Shown here piece by piece: positions 57,845 through 64,000 of a stretch of 64,000 bases of DNA. The DNA is from Amyloporia xantha. Taxonomy: Eukaryota; Basidiomycota; Agaricomycetes; Polyporales; Adustoporiaceae. The notes beneath the pieces are model-generated. The model had not been told where the DNA came from and did not search any database. It worked only from the letters and a program-made list of their open reading frames with translations. The first letter of the stretch is position 1; every line of letters begins with the position of its first letter. The stretch covers positions 248,001-312,000 of the forward strand of contig JAYKKR010000005.1 of NCBI GenBank assembly GCA_036971615.1, written 5' to 3'. Made by a program: the position numbers and the translations under genes.

Positions 57845-58311
57845 GTAGCCTTTGCACATGCATGGTAGTGTAGGAGTTGGTGAAGTGGGACTGCCTCCTA
57901 TAGTAATTGAGATGAGGACCTAGTTGTTTGCGCGTTCGAGGAATACATCGGAATTTTGGAGGAGCTCATATTTGTCCGATGCATTTGAGATTGGAACCAC
58001 TATACCCTTGTGGCTGCCAAGTATTACTACTGCGTGCAAGTTCTCCACATCCAGTTATCATGAGTCTTCTAACTACATCCGCGGGTCGACTCTTTCTAGA
58101 TGAGTCTGTGTGCATGTTGAGCGCACACCAATATCAACTGTAGCAATCAGTCTAGCATGCGGAGAGGTGCCGTTATTGTGTCGTTGGTTTTTTTGTCGAC
58201 GTGACAAGACATACAAAACGATATAAGTAGCGAGCAGAATTATTAACATGTACGATAATCGCAGGAGAGCCAAAACGACATAAGTTATGCAATATAAAAA
58301 TAATTGCTGGG
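57845..58311. other. Convergent 3' intergenic region
   Basis: Lies between the 3' ends of the exon-repeat gene (plus) and the nuclear protein gene (minus). No gene is supported. Confidence 0.5.
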
Positions 58312-60573
58312 CTACAGATCATCCTCTGGGTCCCACCTAGAAATTTTGCCAAGCGGACGCCAGTAGTACTGTTTTGATTTCTTCGTCTCTGATCTCTTTC
58401 CCGGACGCGGCATCATACTCCGAATAAGCGTGGCTCGCTCTTGGTCCTCGTCCCTCTCTGGAACATAGAACCATTGGGCTTCCAGTTCATGATCGACGAC
58501 ATCCTGATCATAACGATGAGAAATGAGACGGTCAGGTAAAGACAACAAGCATCACTGTACGCACCTTGACACTATTCTCCACTTTTCCAAAGACGCCGCT
58601 GGTCTGACATCCAGCTTCAAGAACGTCTTCAATCGCAGCTACCCATTCTTTCTTGGACATGATACCATCGCCCCGGACGCTACGGGACTCCTTCAGTGCG
58701 GGACGGCTCGAAATGAGTGCATTGTAAAGGGATGACGCAGGAAGAGAGGAAGCGCGGGAGGTGGCGAGCGTCTCGATCAGCATCCCTTGCATCTCGGGCA
58801 AGGGAAGAGGGGGCTCAACGCACTTGCTGACAGCCGAAGGACAAGAGACTGGCTTATTATCGTCGGGCGGCGGATCGCGTGCAGAGGCGGACAACGAGGT
58901 TTTGCTAGCTGCCGACGTAGACGGAGCGTTGTTCTCAACCTCCTGGTTACTGAGATGCTTCTCCTTGATCTTCGCCGCTTTCCCGGACTTCTTTGCGACC
59001 AGCGCGTTGTTCTTCTCCCGAGAGACGTCCTCCTTCTCTACGCTCTTGGCGTTCCTACGCTGTCTCTCTTGAACAACAGGAAGCTCTGTTTCAGACTCAG
59101 AATCGGATAAGACAACGCGCGGTCTCTTCCTCACGGGACCAAGAACTTGTTTTTCCTTCCGTTTACCCGTGCCTGCGACCTTTTTCTGTGTTGCTTCCGA
59201 TCGGATGTCATTGTGGACGGTGGACCGAGCCCGTACGTTGTTTTGTACTTGCGAGGGACCACTGTGTTCGCCCTTCGGATAAATCGCACTGGAGGCTTGT
59301 GCAACGGGCTCTGAATTAGAGACTTTCGGCAGCGTCTTCCTATGTGAACCGTTGGTGGAAGTCACAGATCTCTTCCTAACATGAAAAGTTGCATCAGAAA
59401 CCGTGTTTTTCTTGCGTTCGCGAGAAATGTTGGTAGGAGAGCGGGAGCGCGCAGTTGAAGGACCAGCCACAGGTAATCGTTCTTTCATGGAGTCTTCGTC
59501 TTCGGCTTCATCATACATAGAGGTGACCACGTCAGATGAATTGGCCATAGAGTGAGCCGACGGCAATCCTATAGCACGTTTAACCACTCGTACCGCAAAC
59601 CGAGGGGAGGATGGGGGCGACGATAAGGGCGATGATGCAAAGCTGCTTGTCGTGCTCCGCGCTGGAACGCGACGAGTGTGTGGAAAGGGCGGGGAAGACA
59701 ACGGAGACAAGGGGGATGACGACAGATGGTCACCCGGCGGCGCAACACGTTGGGGCGTCGACGGGATCGGTAGGGAAGACAATCGAGTATGGAGACCCTG
59801 CGGAGATCATGAGTCAGATTGGGAACCATCTGGGGTGATGAATGCGGGCACACCTCATGAGAATCAGGTGCGGGCAGATCGTCTTCGCATTTGGGGAGGG
59901 TAGTACTTGGTTTGATGACATGACCATGATCCACTGGAGGTGCCTCGTTGACTTCCTTGGACTCTGGTAGCTCCAGAGACAGCTGTAGTGATGTGTTTCC
60001 ACGCGCATGTAAAGGAGGGATCTCTTCACCCTCCGCGACACACGAAGGGCGAGTCGGACATTCATGTTGAGGCTCTGGAGCAGGATTGAGCAGCGCAAAT
60101 AATGACGACCTCGAGCGCGCCGTCGCCACATCCGCACACGGGTTACGAGAGGCAGATGATGGAAGGGCGGAGAAATCCATCAGCTGATCATGTGCAGCTG
60201 GAAGTGGTGAGTCCGAAGGCACATATGGTGAGGACATCGGTAAATCGGAAGAAGGCAGCGACAAAATAGACATCGCCGGCGAGGAAGGGGGCAGTGGAGA
60301 CAAGGGCGTGGCGGGAGAAACGCTCTTTGTTCTTTCAGCGCATTCGCAGGGAACCGAGCTCGCACAGGAATCCAATCCTCCATTCAACACTGGTAGGCAG
60401 CTGTCCGTTTTGGTCTTGCGGAACAAGCCGTTTGCTGGACCACAGCTGGACTTGACCGGCGGACAGCTCGTCGTCCGTATGGCCCCGAAGCCCGGCGGTC
60501 GTGTAAACGGCGTCTCGCGCTCGGCAGACGTCGAGAATGAGATTCGGCGCCGATGAGAGAAGTCGACGTCCAT
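58312..60573 (-). CDS. Ser/Pro-rich protein with RWDPEDDL C-terminal domain
   Basis: Protein of 714 aa in three exons: 60573-59854, 59797-58565 and 58503-58312. About 550 N-terminal residues are disordered, Ser/Pro-rich and basic (LSPLSSPPFPHTRRVPARS; KRKEKQVLGPVRKRPRVVLS), the latter looking like a nuclear localisation signal. The C-terminal 150 residues are folded and protein-like: MQGMLIETLATSRASSLPAS, then KKEWVAAIEDVLEAG and GVFGKVENSVKDVVDHELEA, then QWFYVPERDEDQERATLIRS, KQYYWRPLGKISRWDPEDDL. I recognise this C-terminal block as conserved in basidiomycete hypothetical proteins, and its first half may be winged-helix-like. A nuclear role is inferred. The start is uncertain: the frame is open to 60678, and an upstream exon ending near 60611 is possible. 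Confidence 0.8.
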
Positions 60574-61358
60574 GGCGTCTAGAATGTTATCTTCTGTGTC
60601 GGTGTCATCTAGGGAAGGGAAGGGAAAGGAACGAAGGATCAGCGCGTGGTGCGTGAGAACGGGAAGGGACATGAGCACGATAAGGACGCGAAGGAAGACT
60701 GGATGTTACATATGGTGATATGTGGGATCCTATGCGCGTCTGAATAGCGGTTATTTGTGGTGTCAGGGCATTGTAGAAAGCGCATATGTGCCGAAAAGAG
60801 CATCGTGCACAGTATTTCCGAAATCCAATGTGTAGTGGGATATCCAGCAAGGCGCTACTGTGCGCATACATCCGCACGTAGGCCTAGACTTCCGGATGTC
60901 CCTAGATTGCAAACACGAGTTACCACCGTGCTGACTCGCGTGCGACCACACAGCGGTCGTGGATAACGCTAATGTGGTCACAGGACATCCTCCGAGGACG
61001 GAGCGCCTGCTACAGCCATGAGTAACAGATGCTGCCCTGTACTGCGCAGTCCTCGAAGATCCCGCTCCGGGATATTCGTCCTGGCGCGCCTACCTTCGAT
61101 TCCTCGCCAGGCTTCTTTTGCTGACAGGAGAAGCCAGGTCGGTGTCCGGACATCGATTTCTTGGCACAAGACCAGTGCTCGACGGCGCTGACGTGAGAAA
61201 TGATGTGCACGATGAAAGATGGTGCGTGTATGCTACCTGACACACGCGGAGGGTTATCGCCTCAGGAGCAGCAGAACTTCTCGACGTGTATGCGATGCAG
61301 GTCATGCGTTCGCCCGCGTCAAATGCATGCCAATCGAAGCTCTACCACACGAACCGAA
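60574..61358. other. Intergenic, promoter of the nuclear protein gene
   Basis: No convincing ORF. It contains the 5' region of the gene at 60573 and the 3' flank of the Ser/Tyr-rich gene. A small first exon of the former could lie in 60,611-60,680. Confidence 0.4.
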
Positions 61359-62030
61359 CTACGCAAAACGAGACAGATGATTTACAAAATACTCACTATG
61401 ATCATGCCGCGGGCCATCGCCATCCTCCGATGCGTCCAGATCGATGTCAGACGCTAATGGGGTCAGCAGTGGCTCCCTCGGGACGCCATTCCGCGCCGAG
61501 TAGGAGTACGAATAGCCATACGACAGCTGGTCGCCCAAAGGCGACAGCGGTCGCGCGTAGCCCGCATACGCGTATTCTGCGCCAATCGAGCGCATCGCAG
61601 CTGGCTTCGAGTAGGGGTGTAGATGAGAAGAGCTATAGGAGGCATCTTCATCGCGGAGATCACGTGCACGGATAGCAGGTTCGAGGATCGGACTGGACTG
61701 ATACCGGATGCGTGGCTGCTCAACTAACGAGCTTGTGATATTGGCGGTAGAAGACGAGAAAGGGGATGAGGATGCCGGAAAGCGATCGTGCGCGCAGGGG
61801 CTCGAGGAGGGGTATGCGAACGACGAGGACGTGTATGACGCGCTGCGCGGTGGGGAGGAGGAGTACGCGCTGGGTGGGGAATGGGACAGGACAGGCGGGT
61901 AGTCAGAATCAAGGTCGAGGTCGGATGCGGTGAGGCTTTTCCGGCGGAATTTGAGAGGCAGAGCGCGGGGCCGGAGAGGCGGGGGCGAGGGGCTGCGCGA
62001 CAAGGACGCCGCGAGCGTCGAGGAATGCAT
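61359..62030 (-). CDS. Ser/Pro/Tyr-rich disordered protein
   Basis: Open frame of 223 aa beginning MHSSTLAASLSRSPSPPPLR. The chain is low complexity: SHSPPSAYSSSPPRSASYTS, then PRIRYQSSPILEPAIRARDL, YAYAGYARPLSPLGDQLSYG and PLASDIDLDASEDGDGPRHD. The last 15 residues lie past a good donor (GTGAGT after CATGATCATA), so the true 3' end may be spliced differently. Possible phosphorylation sites (SP, RxxS) are numerous. There is no signal peptide or known domain. It shares a 300-bp divergent promoter with glyoxalase I. Real coding is supported by length, GC-rich codons and composition, but function cannot be assigned. Confidence 0.6.
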   Translation of the reverse strand: MHSSTLAASLSRSPSPPPLRPRALPLKFRRKSLTASDLDLDSDYPPVLSHSPPSAYSSSPPRSASYTSSSFAYPSSSPCAHDRFPASSSPFSSSTANITSSLVEQPRIRYQSSPILEPAIRARDLRDEDASYSSSHLHPYSKPAAMRSIGAEYAYAGYARPLSPLGDQLSYGYSYSYSARNGVPREPLLTPLASDIDLDASEDGDGPRHDHSEYFVNHLSRFA

Positions 62031-62332
62031 CGGTTACAGAAGCGAGGAAAAAGAACAGGAGCAGGACAGCGCAGGCGGGGGGAGGCGTCAGAAACCCAGG
62101 AGATGGAGGGAGGAGGAGAGGAGTGATAAGCCTGTGCTCGCGCCTCACGTGGGGCAGTCAACCGGAGCGCGTCTGTGTGCGCGTATTTGCACGGTCACGC
62201 GCGACGCGTCGCGTCATAGCGCGTGCAGCCGCGGTGGGATGCGGTCCTCCGTGTCCGAGGCCAATAATTGGCCGATACCATCACATCGATATGTCTTTAT
62301 CCCGGAATATATACCGTCCTGCCCAGAGACAG
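62031..62332. promoter_or_regulatory. Divergent promoter, glyoxalase I side
   Basis: Contains CCAATAATTGG (a CCAAT box with its inverted partner) at 62261-62271 and a TATATA motif at 62308-62313, about 25 bp before the upstream glyoxalase ATG. GC-rich CpG sequence lies on the left. Confidence 0.5.
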
Positions 62333-63144
62333 ATGGCTCTTCTCATTCGCCCCTCTAAGCTCATAGCTGGCATCGCGCGCCGTCCAGCTCCAGCTCGTCT
62401 CCAGCAGCCACACAGATTATTTACCACCCACTCGATTGCCAGGATGCCACGCACCGCTGAGACCGCGAGCTTCAAGGTGCGCCGCCTGGGCGTGGGATAA
62501 AGGGCGGGCGCGATAAGAGCTGACCGACGCTCCTCGGGCAGTTTAACCACACCATGCTGCGTGTGCGTGACGCGGAAGCGTCCCTCAAATTCTACACGGA
62601 GGTGAGTGGGTCCTATGTGTCCTATCCACCAATGAACGATTCGCATCAACGATTGTGCCAGGTTCTTGGTATGGATGTTGTAGACAGTACGTCCCCTTCT
62701 TGTTAGGGCCTCACGCTTGCGCTCACCTTCTTTTCCCCACAGAAAAAGTCTTCGACTCCTTCACGCTTTACTTCCTCGTTTACAACCACGGCAGCGAAGT
62801 GACCGATGCCACGACCCGCTCCGGACGCGAGGGTGTCCTCGAGCTCACCCACAACCACGGCACCGAATCCGACCCCTCCTTCCAGGGCTATGCCTCCGGC
62901 AACTCCGAACCTGGTCGCGGCTTCGGCCACATCGCCATCGCCGTCGACGACGTCGAGAAGGCCTGTGAGCGCTTCGAGCAGCTCGGTGTCAAGTTCCAGA
63001 AACGCCCCTCCGACGGGAAGATGAGACATATTGCGTTCATCCTGGACCCGGATGGGTGAGTGTCGGTGGATGCTTCCTCGACAATGATGTGTTGACACAT
63101 TGTGCAGCTACTGGGTAGAGATCATCAAGGCATATAGCCCGTGA
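62333..63144 (+). CDS. GLO1: Lactoylglutathione lyase (glyoxalase I), copy 1
   Basis: Converts the methylglyoxal-glutathione hemithioacetal to S-lactoylglutathione, protecting against dicarbonyl stress. It has 192 aa in five exons: 62333-62476, 62542-62601, 62662-62686, 62743-63055 and 63108-63144. Metal ligands are visible: His in [18 protein letters not shown], Glu in [10 protein letters not shown], His in [11 protein letters not shown] and Glu in YWVEIIKA. Other marks are [20 protein letters not shown] and [12 protein letters not shown]. Exon 1 carries an Arg-rich presequence ([20 protein letters not shown], then LFTTHS) typical of mitochondrial targeting. A second in-frame ATG at 62444 ([11 protein letters not shown]) would give the usual cytosolic form, so dual targeting by alternative starts is plausible. 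A tandem paralog follows 0.5 kb downstream. Confidence 0.94.
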
Positions 63145-63641
63145 ATGTGTGTGGCAGATACGGACAAGGATATAGTCGACACATGTACAATCAGAAGGAA
63201 CCCAGCAGCGTCGAAGATGTAAGATTATGAACCCAATGATGATTGCCATTGAGCTGTGCATTATCTTGTTGGTTGTCTTGTCCCAACGATGGTAAACTTT
63301 CTTCTATATCTCTCCACTTACGAGGGCAATGGAATTTCAAAACTTGCATATGGACACGACTTGAAAGCTAAAGCAAAAACATTGTGAACGAGTATTGACA
63401 TACCGTTGCTGTCTGTATGTCCAGGGCAGGCAGGATGCAAAGATAATCCTATGCTAGGGTTGGAGGCAGCATATGATCGACAGAGATATCGGATCGGGTA
63501 AGATTTAAAGCTGCCAGGATCGATCTAGCTATGTCATCATCTCCGCCGTCTATAATTACATGGCACATCCACTTGCTATCCTCTCCGTCTGACCCCGTCT
63601 TTCTTCTCTTACCCACTACATCCTCCTTGAGCTAAGCTACC
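63145..63641. other. Intergenic between tandem glyoxalase genes
   Basis: Promoter of copy 2; a TATAATTA motif lies at 63551-63558. Nothing else is supported. Confidence 0.5.
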
Positions 63642-64000
63642 ATGGCGAGCGCAGAAACTGCAGGATACCAAGTACGTCGTGTCTCATGTTCTGACAAGTG
63701 TATGTTGACCATCGACGCCTGCTGCCGTTATCGTACGTAGTTCAACCACACCATGGTCCGTGTCAAGGACCCCGAGGTCTCTATCAAGTTCTACACAGAG
63801 GTGCGTCGCGCTCGAAATGCGCTCTCGCTGCCTCTATTCACGCGATTTGACATGGCCATTAGGTTCTCGGGATGACCTTGCTCTCTCGTGCGTACTTTTA
63901 TTTTAGAACCATGCAGCCCTGTAGCCCTAGCGGACGATCTGACCGCCCTTCACATGCCAGAGGCCAAGTTCGAGAGCTTCACGCTCTATTTCCTCGCGTA
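63642..64000 (+). CDS. GLO1: Lactoylglutathione lyase copy 2, cut by window end
   Basis: Partial tandem paralog of the preceding gene. Exons: 63642-63671 (MASAETAGYQ), 63741-63800 (FNHTMVRVKDPEVSIKFYTE), 63863-63887 (VLGMTLLS plus one base) and 63961 onward (AKFESFTLYFLAY). Exon 2 and exon 3 have exactly the same lengths and phases as in copy 1, so the duplication included introns. Copy 2 lacks the mitochondrial-type presequence. The first metal-ligand His (FNHTM) is present; the others lie beyond the window. Confidence 0.92.

Noticed and set aside
61724..62161. Pro/Arg-rich minus ORFs, one with a hydrophobic stretch
   Set aside because: They overlap the Ser/Tyr-rich gene and its promoter in other frames; GC-rich shadow frames, at least one lacking a proper ATG.
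1..64000. tRNA, rRNA, CRISPR arrays or intact transposons
   Set aside because: I looked for T-loop-like GGTTCGAATCC sites, rRNA-like blocks, regularly spaced repeats, terminal repeats and transposase or reverse-transcriptase motifs and found none that hold. A covariance-model or repeat-library search could still find short or degenerate cases.

Overview
The window looks like a piece of a basidiomycete (Agaricomycete) nuclear chromosome. Almost every convincing gene is split by GT-AG introns of about 50-65 bp. Intergenic DNA is fungal in style, with TATA boxes 25-150 bp before many starts. Several products belong to groups I know mainly from Agaricomycetes: a DUF6533-type membrane protein, a secreted family with an AYYNPTANGG start, and a C-terminal RWDPEDDL nuclear protein. 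I found no rRNA, tRNA, CRISPR array, intact transposon or prophage. Coordinates of spliced genes were worked out by hand from reading frame, splice sites and protein motifs. Where I say the exon lengths sum to whole codons, I counted them.

Layout. 0.5-2.6 kb: Zn2Cys6 transcription factor (minus). 2.6-8.7 kb: gene-poor. 8.7-10.2 kb: secreted GH18 chitinase (minus). 11.3-12.7 kb: nine-exon, helix-rich protein of unknown function (plus), followed by a small helical ORF. 15.8-16.6 kb: GNAT acetyltransferase. 16.6-19.2 kb: gene-poor.

19.2-38.5 kb is the most unusual part. It holds an apparently undescribed multicopy gene family: four intact-looking copies (A minus; C, D, F plus), one copy with a frame break (E), one 5'-truncated copy (B) and degenerate remnants (H, and perhaps G). 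Intact members share intron positions, two modules of the form [RK]P-x-LPR-x-SF-x2-I-x-DG-x-W, a D-x-ILNP-x-WVD motif, a GRGRSGSDAS-type serine-rich stretch and an AGCRLL-x5-R C-terminus. Copies also share an upstream promoter block (core GCGCCCGAACATATAA). A DUF6533-type gene is embedded among them, and its present 5' end lies antisense to truncated copy B.

41-58 kb is a secretome island: an AYYNPTANGG-type secreted protein, an S28 serine peptidase, an A1 aspartic peptidase with a hydrophobic C-terminal tail, and three paralogous secreted proteins. Those three share a signal peptide, a conserved 5'UTR exon plus intron, and phase-2 coding introns. One is an exon-per-repeat protein with dibasic sites before its repeats. 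The other two are histidine-rich. 58.3-62.0 kb: two Ser/Pro-rich proteins (minus), the first probably nuclear. 62.3-64 kb: two tandem glyoxalase I genes, the second cut by the window end.

The secreted enzymes (chitinase, S28, A1) fit a saprotrophic or wall-remodelling lifestyle. The functions of the two undescribed families cannot be told from sequence alone.
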